Source: Sphingomonas yunnanensis (GTDB taxonomy: Bacteria > Pseudomonadota > Alphaproteobacteria > Sphingomonadales > Sphingomonadaceae). From it: 64,000 bases of DNA. Made by a program: the position numbers and the translations under genes. The notes below the pieces were generated by a model. It was not told the DNA's origin. It saw only the letters and a program-made list of their open reading frames with translations, and did not search any database. This document shows positions 18,287 through 26,460 of the stretch, in pieces (the first letter of the stretch is position 1; each line of letters begins with the position of its first letter). The stretch spans positions 62,001 through 126,000 of the forward strand of contig NZ_JAIOKB010000003.1 of the NCBI RefSeq assembly GCF_019898765.1, read 5' to 3'.

Positions 18287-20038
18287 TCAGGCGGCGAGGT
18301 CGTAGGGCTTGATCTCGCCGGCGAGATACAGGTTGCGCGCCTTGGCGCGGCTGAGCTTGCCCGAGCTGGTGCGCGGCAGCGTACGCGGCGGGATCAGCTC
18401 CACGACGCAGTTCATACCGGTCACCGAGCGCACGCGGTCGCGGATCTCGTCGCGCAGCCGGAGGCGCTCGACCTCGTCGGAGCTGCGGCACTGCACCAGC
18501 ACCGCGGGAGTCTCCTCGCCGCCGGGCGTGGTGATCGCGAAGGCGGCGATGTCACCCGCCTTGAAGCCGGGCAGCTGCTCCACCGCCCACTCGATGTCCT
18601 GCGGCCAGTGGTTGCGCCCGTTGATGATGATCATGTCCTTGGCGCGGCCGACGATGAAGATGTAGCCGCCGGACATATAACCCATGTCGCCGGTGTCGAG
18701 CCAACCGTCGATCAGGCACGCCTCGGTCGCGCCGGGGTCTCGGAAATAGCCGACCATCACGCTCGGCCCGCGGCACCACACTTTGCCGATCGCGCCGTCG
18801 GGGAGCGGCGTGCCGTCCTCCTCGCGCACCTCGACCTGCATGTCGCGCACCGGCTTCCCGCAATTGACGATCGCGCGGTAGCGCTGCGGCCGGTCCTCAC
18901 CGTGCTGCATGCCCGAGAGCTCGGTCTCCTCGACCAGCTCGACGCGGATGCCCTCGCCGGGGGGCATCAGCGAGACCGCCAGCGTCGCCTCGGCGAGGCC
19001 GTAGCTCGGGAGGAAGGCGGTCGCCTGGAAGCCGGCGTCGGCGAAGGCGTCGACGAAGGCCTGCATCACGTCGGGCCGGATCATGTCGGCGCCGTTGCCC
19101 GCGACGCGCCAGCGCGACAGGTCGAAGCGGTCGGACGCCTTGGTCTGGCTCGAGATGCGGCGCGCGCATATGTCATAGCCGAAGGTCGGCGAGTAGCTCA
19201 GCGAGGTGCCCGGATTGCGGCTGATCAAGTCGAGCCACGACAGAGGCCGGCGCGCGAAGTCCTCGGTCTTGAGATAGTCGGTCGAGACCTGGTTGGCGAC
19301 CGGGGAGAGGAAGCAGCCGACCAGCCCCATATCGTGGTACCATGGCAGCCATGAGACGCAGCGATCGGTCTCGATGATCTGCACGCCGTGCGCGTGCGCG
19401 GCGAGGTTGCTCAGCAGCGCGCGATGCGTGATCGCCACCCCGTGCGGGAAACGCGTCGATCCGCTGGAATATTGCAGGTAGCAGACATCGTCCGCTGTGC
19501 TCGCGGGCAGCGCCGCCTCGGGATCGGGTTGGGTCGCGAACTCGATCCAGTCGACCCCGCGCACGCCGGACGCCTCGGCCGCGGCACCCGCCATCTGCGC
19601 CAGGTCGGGTGGGAAGACGAGCATGACGGGGTCGCAGCTGGCGAGTTGGACGCGGAGCTGGTCGATGTAGGAATCGCGGCCGCCGAACGAGGTCGGCAAC
19701 GGGAGCGGTACCGGCCAGGCGCCGGCGAGCACTGCGCCGAAGAAGAGCGCGGCGAACTCGGCGCTGGTCTCGGCCACCAGCGCGACGCGGTCGCCCGGCG
19801 TGACCCCGGCCGCGATCAGGCGAAAGGCGCAGGCGCGCGCGTCGTCGAGCAGCGCGGTGAAGCCATAAGCGCGCACCAGCGTGCCGCGCGCGTCGTGGAA
19901 GTTAAGGCCACGGCCGCCCCGTGCGGCATAGTCGAGCGCCTCGCCCAGCGTCGCGAAATCCGCGAAGCGGCGCGGCAGCGGATCGGCCGTCGGCGTCGGT
20001 CGCGTCTGGGGGGCAATCGGGGCGATGTCGGTCGTCAT
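18287..20038 (-). CDS. Fatty acyl-AMP ligase (FadD32-like)
   Basis: A 583-residue adenylate-forming enzyme. ATP-binding motifs are YSSGSTRFPHGV and LPSYGLAEATLAVSL, with the late DTGDMGYM, GRAKDMIIINGRNHWPQDIE and RTSSGKLSRAKAR motifs including the C-terminal lysine. The GRNHWPQDIE sequence and overall pattern match fatty acyl-AMP ligases rather than acyl-CoA synthetases. It would activate a fatty acid for transfer to an acyl carrier protein or other acceptor. In sphingomonads such ligases are linked to complex lipid synthesis, but no acceptor gene is adjacent here. The ATG at 20038 is supported by length. Confidence 0.88.
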   Translation of the reverse strand: MTTDIAPIAPQTRPTPTADPLPRRFADFATLGEALDYAARGGRGLNFHDARGTLVRAYGFTALLDDARACAFRLIAAGVTPGDRVALVAETSAEFAALFFGAVLAGAWPVPLPLPTSFGGRDSYIDQLRVQLASCDPVMLVFPPDLAQMAGAAAEASGVRGVDWIEFATQPDPEAALPASTADDVCYLQYSSGSTRFPHGVAITHRALLSNLAAHAHGVQIIETDRCVSWLPWYHDMGLVGCFLSPVANQVSTDYLKTEDFARRPLSWLDLISRNPGTSLSYSPTFGYDICARRISSQTKASDRFDLSRWRVAGNGADMIRPDVMQAFVDAFADAGFQATAFLPSYGLAEATLAVSLMPPGEGIRVELVEETELSGMQHGEDRPQRYRAIVNCGKPVRDMQVEVREEDGTPLPDGAIGKVWCRGPSVMVGYFRDPGATEACLIDGWLDTGDMGYMSGGYIFIVGRAKDMIIINGRNHWPQDIEWAVEQLPGFKAGDIAAFAITTPGGEETPAVLVQCRSSDEVERLRLRDEIRDRVRSVTGMNCVVELIPPRTLPRTSSGKLSRAKARNLYLAGEIKPYDLAA

Positions 20039-20138
20039 CCTGTGTTCCTGTCGCAGCGGTCACGCCGGTGCAATAGTTAAGCGGTTAAAGGCGTACTTTG
20101 GCCGAGCGTTCAAAATCGGCTGTCAGTGTGGCACAAAC

Positions 20139-20675
20139 ATGGCCGTGTCGCTCTCCTCTACCACCCGCCGCCGCCCGCCGCCGCTCGACCAGGCGGGGCT
20201 CGAACGGCTCGCGCTCCGCTACGTTGAGCGATTCGCGACCACGCGCGGCAAGCTCAGCGCCTATCTCACGCGCAAGATCCGCGAGCGCGGCTGGGAAGGC
20301 GAGCCGGCCGATCCGGACGGCGTGGCGGAGCGGATGGCGGCGCTCGGCTACGTCGACGATCGCGGCTTCGCCGAGCAGAAGGGCGCCGCTTTGGGTCGGC
20401 GCGGCTATGGCGCGCGCCGCGTCGCCGAGACGCTGCGTGCCGCCGGGCTCGATGCGGCGGATGCGGCCCCCGTCCTGGCGCAGGCGCAGGAGGGCGCGCT
20501 GGAGAGCGCGCTGCGGCTCGCCCGGCGCAAGCGGATCGGGCCATTCGCCGAGACACCGGCCGACGCGGCCCAGCGCGCGCGCCAGCTCGGCCAACTGCTG
20601 CGGGCCGGTCACGCGCCGCCGTTGGCGCGCCGCATCGTCGAGGCCCGACCCGGCGCGATTCTGGACGAGGAATGA
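20139..20675 (+). CDS. recX: RecX-family regulatory protein
   Basis: A 178-residue protein with three-helix RecX repeats: ALRYVERFATTRGKLSAYL, GWEGEPADPDGVAERMAALGYVDD and RGFAEQKGAALGRRGYGARRV are the usual landmarks. RecX binds RecA filaments and modulates strand exchange. The ATG at 20139 starts a short disordered arginine/proline tail ahead of the domain. No recA is nearby. It is divergent from the acyl-AMP ligase. Confidence 0.87.
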   Translation: MAVSLSSTTRRRPPPLDQAGLERLALRYVERFATTRGKLSAYLTRKIRERGWEGEPADPDGVAERMAALGYVDDRGFAEQKGAALGRRGYGARRVAETLRAAGLDAADAAPVLAQAQEGALESALRLARRKRIGPFAETPADAAQRARQLGQLLRAGHAPPLARRIVEARPGAILDEE

Positions 20676-20766
20676 ACGATCGACGCTTGCCAAGCCTCAT
20701 TGTGCAGTGCACCGATAGTGGAGCGTTAACGCTGCAACACGGCGAAGAAGGGGACGACGGCGCGAC

Positions 20767-21339
20767 GTGCGAGACGAGGCTTCCGCGACCGCCGGCGATC
20801 CGCACGATCCGGCCGGACTGCCGACGGCTGACGCCGCTTCGGTAGCGGTATCGGGCGTTCTCAAATGGTTCGACGCGACGCGCGGGTTCGGCTTCATCGT
20901 CGCGGACGATCCCTCGAAGGGCGATATCCTGCTTCATTTCAGCGTCCTCCAGGCGTTCGGCCGCCGCACCCTGCCCGAGGGGACGCGGGTCAGCGGCACC
21001 GCGATTCAGGGGCAGCGCGGCTGGCAGGCGGTGACGATCGCCGAGATCGATCTCAGCGTCGCGTCGGAGTCGATGCGCGACCGCGACCGCGCGCGCGTCG
21101 ATCCCACCGCGCTCGCCGATGAGGCGGGGGAGTGGGAGGAGGTCACCGTCAAATGGTTCAACCGCATCAAGGGTTATGGCTTCCTGGTCGCACTCGAGCG
21201 GCCGGGCGATATCTTCGTCCACATGGAGACGCTGCGCCGTGCCGGGGTCGCGGAGGCGCAGCCCGACCAGCGGCTGCGCGCGCGCATCATCCAGGGACGC
21301 AAGGGGCCGCTGGCGGTCGCGGTGGCGGTGATCGAATGA
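20767..21339 (+). CDS. Protein with two cold-shock domains
   Basis: A 190-residue protein with a cold-shock domain at about residues 28-95 ([27 protein letters not shown]) and a second at about 120-190 ([28 protein letters not shown]). Both RNP1-like K-G-(F/Y)-G-F and RNP2-like (D/H)-(I/L)-F-V-H motifs are visible. It should bind single-stranded RNA or DNA. The GTG at 20767 gives a short acidic N-terminus. Its stop overlaps the next start by four bases (ATGA), coupling it to the DUF192 lipoprotein. Confidence 0.9.
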   Translation: MRDEASATAGDPHDPAGLPTADAASVAVSGVLKWFDATRGFGFIVADDPSKGDILLHFSVLQAFGRRTLPEGTRVSGTAIQGQRGWQAVTIAEIDLSVASESMRDRDRARVDPTALADEAGEWEEVTVKWFNRIKGYGFLVALERPGDIFVHMETLRRAGVAEAQPDQRLRARIIQGRKGPLAVAVAVIE

Positions 21340-21839
21340 GCCGCGCCGCGCTGCCGCTGATCTTGGGGCTGCTGCTCGCCGCGTGCGGGCGCGGTGTTCC
21401 CGACACGGCGCCCTCGGCGTCCCCTTCCGCCATGACCAGTGAGACAGCCAGCCCGCAGCGCCGCACGGTGCCGGTGACGATCCAGAGCGGCGGCAAGCGC
21501 CACACCTTCCGCGCCGAGGTCGCCGAGACGGCGGCGCAGCAGGCGCAGGGACTGATGTTCCGCACCGATCTGCAGCCCGACGACGCGATGCTGTTCGCGC
21601 CCTATCCCGCCGGCGGGGGCGCGCCACAGGTGGCGGACTTCTGGATGAAGAACACGCCGCTGTCGCTCGACATCCTCTTCATCCGCGCGGACCACAGCAT
21701 CGCCGCGATCGCGCCGAGCGCGACGCCGCTCTCGGAAGCGAAGGTGAGCTCGGGCGAGCCCGTCGCGGCGGTGCTCGAGCTGGTCGGCGGGCGCGCCGCC
21801 GCGCTCGGCATCAGCGTGGGCGATCGAGTGAGCTGGTGA
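21336..21839 (+). CDS. DUF192-family predicted lipoprotein
   Basis: A 167-residue exported protein. The signal peptide ends in the lipobox LLAACG, followed by a proline/serine linker and a DUF192 domain containing [27 protein letters not shown] and [14 protein letters not shown], the core signature of the family. The function is not established. It is translationally coupled to the cold-shock protein. Confidence 0.88.
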   Translation: MSRAALPLILGLLLAACGRGVPDTAPSASPSAMTSETASPQRRTVPVTIQSGGKRHTFRAEVAETAAQQAQGLMFRTDLQPDDAMLFAPYPAGGGAPQVADFWMKNTPLSLDILFIRADHSIAAIAPSATPLSEAKVSSGEPVAAVLELVGGRAAALGISVGDRVSW

Positions 21840-21846
21840 CCTTCTA

Positions 21847-22048
21847 GATCCTCCCCGGCACGGGGAGGGGGACCGCCGGCGAAGCCGGTGGTGGAGGGGG
21901 CTTTCCTCGCAGCGCAGCGCCTGCGGAAGCCCCCCTCCACCACGCCCTTCGGGCGCGTGAGGGCTTTGGCGTGCCCTCGACACGCCAAGATCGTGTCCGG
22001 GGGACACGATCTCGCCCACACGCCCCCTCCCCGCCAGCGGGGAGGATT
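21847..22048. repeat. Compound palindromic repeat (GGTGGAGGGGG family)
   Basis: About 200 bases made of nested inverted repeats: CTCCCC..GGGGAG ends at both borders, GGTGGAGGGGG paired with CCCCCTCCACC, a CACGCC stem near 21969-21987, and a perfect ten-base palindrome GATCGTGTCC / GGACACGATC at 21990-22012. The same border and core motifs recur before murF and in the murB-ddl linker. It fills the gap between the DUF192 and NDUFA12 genes. Confidence 0.85.
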
Positions 22049-22109
22049 AGCTTTACGACACCCGCCAGGCATTGAACCGCGCCCGCGGGCCGGGTAAGCG
22101 CGGGTCACC

Positions 22110-22502
22110 ATGGGCATCAACCTCAATCCTTTCACCTGGTGGAACGGCGCCAGCTGGGGCACCATCCTCGGGCTGCGCGGCAAGCGCCAGGTCGGCGAGG
22201 ACTCGCTCGGCAACACCTATTGGGAAGGTGGCCGTGACACCGCGGGCAACCCGCGCCGCTGGGTGATCTACGCCGGCGCCAACGACGCCAGCCGCGTGCC
22301 GCCCGAGTGGTTCAGCTGGCTCCACCACCAGGTCGACGGCACGCCCGACCAGAACCTGCCGCCACCGCGGCAGTGGCAGAAGCCGGCGGTGCCCAATCTC
22401 ACCGGCACCGCGCTGGCCTATCGCCCGCAGGGCGCGCTGGAGAAGGGCGGCCAGCGCGCCTCGGCCACCGGCGACTATGAGGCGTGGAGCCCCGACGCGT
22501 GA
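22110..22502 (+). CDS. NDUFA12-family NADH:ubiquinone oxidoreductase accessory subunit
   Basis: A 130-residue protein of the complex I 17.2-kDa subunit family found in alphaproteobacteria and mitochondria. Hallmarks are VGEDSLGNTYWEG, RRWVIYAG and the VPPEWFSWLHHQVDGTP motif. It associates with respiratory complex I at the inner membrane. The ATG at 22110 is 62 bases after a palindromic repeat, and its stop overlaps the next start (GTGA). Confidence 0.92.
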   Translation: MGINLNPFTWWNGASWGTILGLRGKRQVGEDSLGNTYWEGGRDTAGNPRRWVIYAGANDASRVPPEWFSWLHHQVDGTPDQNLPPPRQWQKPAVPNLTGTALAYRPQGALEKGGQRASATGDYEAWSPDA

Positions 22503-23158
22503 GGCGCGGGCTCGCGCTCGGCGGGCTGTTAGTGGTGGCGGCGGCGGCGGCCTGGGCGGGCCTGGGCTGGCGCGGCGCACGCCACGGTGCCTCGCCGGCC
22601 GTGAGCACCGCGCTGCCCGCGCCGACGGGTGCGCCCGCACCGCGCGCCTCGGACGAAGTGTCGCTCGACTCGCAGGACGATCCGGTCGACCTCGGCGCCA
22701 CCCCGATGGCGCAGCGCGTCGCGGTGCTGGGCCTGCTCAACAAGCGCAACGGCATCAGCCGCGACATCACGCTGAAGCCCGGTCAGGCCGTGCGCGCTGG
22801 CGACGTGATCGTGCGGCTGCGCGCGTGCGAGCAGACCGCGCCGTGGGAGCCCGAGCCGCTCACCGGCGCCTTCGTCCAGCTCGACGTCCGCGCGGTCGAG
22901 GGCGGGTGGCGCCGCGCCTTCTCGGGCTGGCTCTACAAGGAGCGGCCCGCCGCCAACGTGGTGATCCACCCGGTCTACGACGTCTGGACCAAGAGCTGCG
23001 CGATGACCTTCCCGGGCACCCCGCCGTCCGCGCCGGCCGCGGCGTCCAAGGCGCCGAAGGCGCCGGCGCCTGCCGCCTCGGCCAGCGCGGCGGGGGATGA
23101 GCCCGCCCCCGCCGACGAGGCGGTCGAAGAGAGCGCCGCGCCCAGCAACGTCATGTAG
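22499..23158 (+). CDS. DUF2155 protein, predicted single-span exported
   Basis: A 219-residue protein starting at GTG 22499, which overlaps the NDUFA12 stop. A hydrophobic N-terminal helix is followed by a linker and a DUF2155 domain with KRNGISRDITLKPGQAV, ERPAANVVIHPVYDVWTKSC and two conserved cysteines. The last 60 residues are alanine/proline-rich and acidic and are encoded on the opposite strand of the aat 3' end. In alphaproteobacteria DUF2155 commonly neighbours NDUFA12 and aat, as here; the role is not established. Confidence 0.85.
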   Translation: MRRGLALGGLLVVAAAAAWAGLGWRGARHGASPAVSTALPAPTGAPAPRASDEVSLDSQDDPVDLGATPMAQRVAVLGLLNKRNGISRDITLKPGQAVRAGDVIVRLRACEQTAPWEPEPLTGAFVQLDVRAVEGGWRRAFSGWLYKERPAANVVIHPVYDVWTKSCAMTFPGTPPSAPAAASKAPKAPAPAASASAAGDEPAPADEAVEESAAPSNVM

Positions 23159-23703
23159 TCGGCGCGCGGCACCTCGATCGCGCCGAGCGAGGCGAGGTGG
23201 TCGGTCATGAACTGGCAGTCGAGCAGCGTGAAGCCGCCCGCGCGCAGCCGCGCCACCAGCGCCGCGATCGCCACTTTCGAGGCGTTGGGCACGCGGCTCA
23301 CCATGCTCTCGCCGAAGAAGGCGCGGCCGAGCGCGAGGCCGTAGAGCCCGCCGACCAGGGTCTCGCCGTCCCAGCACTCGACCGAGTGCGCCAGGCCGAG
23401 CCCGTGCAGGCGAACGAACGCCTGCTCGATCGAGGCGTTGATCCAGGTATCGGGACGGTCCTCTGCGCTCTCGGCGCACAAGGCGATGATCGCGGCGAAG
23501 GCTTGGTCGGCGGTGACGCGGAAGCGGTCGCCCGCGATCACCTTGCGCAGCGAGCGCGAGAGATGGAACCCGTCGAGCGGCAGGATCGCGCGGCGGCGCG
23601 GCTCGACCCAATAGACCTCCTCGGCGTCGCGGCTGTCCGCCATCGGGAAGACCCCGACCGAATAGGCGCCCAGCAGCAGCGACGGGTCGAGCGGCTCGCT
23701 CAA
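22975..23703 (-). CDS. aat: Leucyl/phenylalanyl-tRNA-protein transferase
   Basis: A 242-residue N-end-rule enzyme that adds Leu or Phe to proteins with N-terminal Arg or Lys, marking them for ClpAP. Motifs include LGAYSVGVFPMAD, VYWVEPRRRAILPL, TWINASIEQAFVRLHGLGLAHSVECW, GGLYGLALGRAFFGESMVS and LLDCQFMTDHLASLGA. The start appears to be a TTG at 23703 that shares bases with the ParA-like gene stop (TTGA). Its last 184 bases are antisense to the DUF2155 gene. Confidence 0.92.
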   Translation of the reverse strand: MSEPLDPSLLLGAYSVGVFPMADSRDAEEVYWVEPRRRAILPLDGFHLSRSLRKVIAGDRFRVTADQAFAAIIALCAESAEDRPDTWINASIEQAFVRLHGLGLAHSVECWDGETLVGGLYGLALGRAFFGESMVSRVPNASKVAIAALVARLRAGGFTLLDCQFMTDHLASLGAIEVPRADYMTLLGAALSSTASSAGAGSSPAALAEAAGAGAFGALDAAAGADGGVPGKVIAQLLVQTS

Positions 23704-24407
23704 GCGCAGCGCTGCTCCACGATGCGCCACAGCTGCGCGAAGGCCTTGGCCGCGACGCTGTTCGGGGCGGCGACGCCGACCGGCAGCCGCTTGGCGGTGG
23801 CCGCCTCGATCGCGCTGGCGGCGGGGAGGGCGGGCCAGTCGGCGTGCTGCCCTACCGCGGCGACGTGGAGCGCGCGGCGGCGATCGACCATGTTGTGGAC
23901 CGGCAGGATCGCGACCTGGCCGCCGAACTGGCGCTCGATCGTGGCGTAGGCGCGCTGCGAGAAGGCCGAGGGCACCACCGGCACCACGATCAGGTCGGCG
24001 GCGCGCGCGACCTGGTCGGCGGTCTCGGTCAGCCCGGGTGGGCAGTCGAGGATGACATGGTCGTGGTCGCCCAGGTCGGCGATCAGCCTGCGCAGCCGCT
24101 TCTTCTTGTCGAGCTCGCGAAACAGGTGGTTGAGGTCGCGCAGCGAGGCGTCGGCGGGCAGCAGCTCGAGCCGGTCGAAGCGCGTGCGCGTGATCAGTCG
24201 CTCGGGATCCACGTCGCGCGAGAACAAGGCCTGCGCCCGGTCGTGCGCGGCGCCCTCGCCGAGCACCCAGCTCGAGGCGGCCTGGGGATCGAGGTCCCAT
24301 AGCAAGGTGCGTCGCGCCGACAGCGTGGCCGCGCACCAGGCGAGATTGACCGCCAGCGTCGACTTACCGACGCCGCCCTTCAGGCTGTAGATCGCGATGG
24401 TTGCCAT
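23700..24407 (-). CDS. ParA/MinD-type P-loop ATPase
   Basis: A 235-residue ATPase with a deviant Walker A KGGVGKST near residue 10, a switch stretch LLWDLDPQAAS and Walker B HVILDCPPGL. No DNA-binding extension or membrane-targeting helix is visible, and there is no ParB neighbour. This orphan form could position a protein complex rather than segregate DNA. The gene overlaps aat by the TTGA joint. Confidence 0.88.
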   Translation of the reverse strand: MATIAIYSLKGGVGKSTLAVNLAWCAATLSARRTLLWDLDPQAASSWVLGEGAAHDRAQALFSRDVDPERLITRTRFDRLELLPADASLRDLNHLFRELDKKKRLRRLIADLGDHDHVILDCPPGLTETADQVARAADLIVVPVVPSAFSQRAYATIERQFGGQVAILPVHNMVDRRRALHVAAVGQHADWPALPAASAIEAATAKRLPVGVAAPNSVAAKAFAQLWRIVEQRCA

Positions 24408-24502
24408 AAGCGTCGGACGCTAGGGGCGGCCGCGACGTGCGGCAAGGATTGATCGAGGTGAGGCGCCGGCGCTCTCCGCGAGACGCGCCGGCGCGATTCA
24501 GC

Positions 24503-24886
24503 TCAGGCGTGGCAGGAGAGTGCGCCCTTGCCGGGGCGGGTGAGAGTGACCTCGGTCGGCGTGCCGGTCAGCTTCCAGCCGCCGTCGGCGCTCAGCGGCG
24601 CCTCGCCGCCCTCGCCCTTCAGCATCGTCGGCGTGCCGTTCTTCTCGGTGCGCACCACCGCCTGCTTGTCGCCGGTGAAGAAGGTCACGTAGACGAGGCT
24701 GCCGTCCTTGCAGCGCATCGTCTTGTCCGCCTTGATCGCGGGCGGCAGCTCGACGGGCGCGGCGTTGGCCAGCTGCGACGCCATCGGATCGGGGTTGGAA
24801 TCGAGAACCTGCTTGGACGGCTCGGAATTACACGCTGCGAGCGCGAACAAGGAGGCGGCGAGGGGGAGGAAAGCGAGCTTTTGCAT
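24503..24886 (-). CDS. Predicted lipoprotein with MliC-like domain
   Basis: A 127-residue exported protein with lipobox FALAACNS and a C-terminal domain patterned like the membrane-bound lysozyme inhibitor family: MRCKDGSLVYVTFF, RTEKNGTPTMLKGEG, a central GGWKLTG and a closing cysteine in ALSCHA. The paired cysteines would form a disulfide. The ATG at 24886 gives a normal signal peptide. Inhibition of C-type lysozyme is a family-based suggestion only. Confidence 0.65.
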   Translation of the reverse strand: MQKLAFLPLAASLFALAACNSEPSKQVLDSNPDPMASQLANAAPVELPPAIKADKTMRCKDGSLVYVTFFTGDKQAVVRTEKNGTPTMLKGEGGEAPLSADGGWKLTGTPTEVTLTRPGKGALSCHA

Positions 24887-24971
24887 AGGTCCGCACGCTT
24901 CGCGCATGCGGAAAAGGTCGTCAACCCTGTCATACTAAAGTCATTATATCATCGACCCATTTCGGTAGCGC

Positions 24972-26267
24972 TCACTCGTGAAATTCGGACAGCTCGGGGA
25001 TTCGCCCGAACGCGATCTTCGAGCCGACGCGATCGATCCGCCCGCCGCCCAGCGGGCCGACCGACACGGCGTTGCGCCCGAACCGCTCGTTGATCCGGTC
25101 CATCGCGCGGCTCAGCGCCAGCGTGCGGGTCTCGCGCGCGAGCGGGTCGTCGGGGTCCAGCGCGGCGAACAGCGAGCCCTGTTCACCCGCGACCGGCTCG
25201 ATCTCGGCCAACGTCACACCGATCATGCGGCAGCCGCTGCGATGCGCCGCGCCCGCCGCGCGCAGCCGCGGGAAGAGCGAGTCGAGCCGCGCCAGCACCA
25301 CGAAACTGTCCTGCGTCGCCGGCAGCTTGACGCTCGCGCGCCACTTGCTCTTGTCGTCCTCGAAGCGCGCGTGGAGCACCAGCAGCCGCGCGCGATAGCC
25401 TTTGCGACGCAGCCGGCTGGCGGCCTTGAGCGCGAGCCGCCGCGCGGTCAGCCGCACCGACTCATAGTCGCGGTGGCGCGGGGAGAGCACGTGGCTGTGC
25501 CCGATCGTGCGGCTCTGCGTGGCCTTCTCGGGCAGGTCGACGCCGTGGAGCAGGTACCAAAGCCGGTCGCCATCACTGCCGCCCCAGGCCTGGCCGGCGT
25601 CGCGCGGGCGGCGCGCGAGCAGCTGGCGGATGTCGTTGACACCGTCGCGCGCCAGCCGTCGCTCCATGTTGGGACCGATCCCGGCGATGTCGCGCAGCTT
25701 GAGCGGGTACAATGCCTCGGGCAGCGAGTCCGCCTCGAACACCACCAGCCCGTCGGGTTTCTGCAGATCGGACGCGAGCTTGGCGAGCAGGCGGTTGGGC
25801 GCGAGCCCGATCGAGCAGGTGAGAACATCGCCCACCGCGGCGGCGAGCCCGCGCTTGATCCGCCCGGCCAGCGCCATCGCGGCGTCGCGGCCATTCTCAT
25901 TGTCGAGCAGCCGGCACGCCACCTCGTCGATCGAGCAGACCCGCGTCACCGGCACGTGGCGCTCGACCTCGGCGACGATGCGGTGGTGATAGGCGACGTA
26001 GAGCTCGTGCCGCGCCGGCGTGACGACCAGGTCGCGGCACTTGCGCTTCGCCTCCCACACCGGCGTGCCGGTCGAGATGCCGTACCGCTTGGCCTCGCGC
26101 GACGCCGCGATCGCGACGGTGGTGTCGCTGCCGACCGGCGCGACGATCACCGGCCGCCCGCGCAGCGCGGGCTGCACCTGCTGCTCGACGCTGGCGAAAT
26201 AGCTGTTCAGGTCGAGGAACAGCCAGCGCAGCGGTCGTGGGGGAAGGGTGAGATCGGCGCTGGGCAC
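24972..26267 (-). CDS. Y-family (DinB-like) translesion DNA polymerase
   Basis: About 431 residues. The palm motif LFLDLNSYFASVEQQV carries the first catalytic aspartate and CSIDEVACRLLD the second acidic pair; LTCSIGLAPNRLLAKLAS and the IAGIGPNMERRL helix-hairpin-helix follow, with a little-finger domain after about residue 270. It copies damaged templates. The reading frame is open further upstream, but a LexA-type box at 26289-26303 and homology that begins only near LRWLFLDLN favour the GTG at 26267. No ribosome binding site is obvious, so the start is uncertain. Confidence 0.88.
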   Translation of the reverse strand: MPSADLTLPPRPLRWLFLDLNSYFASVEQQVQPALRGRPVIVAPVGSDTTVAIAASREAKRYGISTGTPVWEAKRKCRDLVVTPARHELYVAYHHRIVAEVERHVPVTRVCSIDEVACRLLDNENGRDAAMALAGRIKRGLAAAVGDVLTCSIGLAPNRLLAKLASDLQKPDGLVVFEADSLPEALYPLKLRDIAGIGPNMERRLARDGVNDIRQLLARRPRDAGQAWGGSDGDRLWYLLHGVDLPEKATQSRTIGHSHVLSPRHRDYESVRLTARRLALKAASRLRRKGYRARLLVLHARFEDDKSKWRASVKLPATQDSFVVLARLDSLFPRLRAAGAAHRSGCRMIGVTLAEIEPVAGEQGSLFAALDPDDPLARETRTLALSRAMDRINERFGRNAVSVGPLGGGRIDRVGSKIAFGRIPELSEFHE

Positions 26268-26288
26268 CGGCGGGCGACTCGCGAGAGG

Positions 26289-26303
26289 GAACGGATGAGG
26301 AAC
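26289..26303 (-). promoter_or_regulatory. LexA-type SOS box
   Basis: On the minus strand the sequence reads GTTCCTCATCCGTTC, a perfect GTTC-N7-GTTC direct repeat, the alphaproteobacterial LexA consensus. It lies 22 bases upstream of the proposed start of the Y-family polymerase, a family often under SOS control. Confidence 0.75.
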
Positions 26304-26460
26304 ATGGCAGGTCGGAGGCGGTTTGGCGAGACCGCGGACCGCCGTGGCACGATCCGGCGATCGGGCGATGACGCCCGCCGCAGAGCGCGCTAGACCGGCG
26401 CCGCACCGCCCCATGCGCCGGACCGGACCGGCGATCGCCGCGGGCAGGGACGGTGGCTCT

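Noticed and set aside
15697..18312. 871-codon plus-strand frame opposite the GGDEF-EAL gene
   Set aside because: It mirrors the minus-strand gene, has Arg/Gly/His-rich shadow composition and no ribosome binding site or motifs.
20070..20095. TTAA-N4-TTAA as a CtrA site upstream of recX
   Set aside because: CtrA sites need seven bases between the halves; the spacing here is four.
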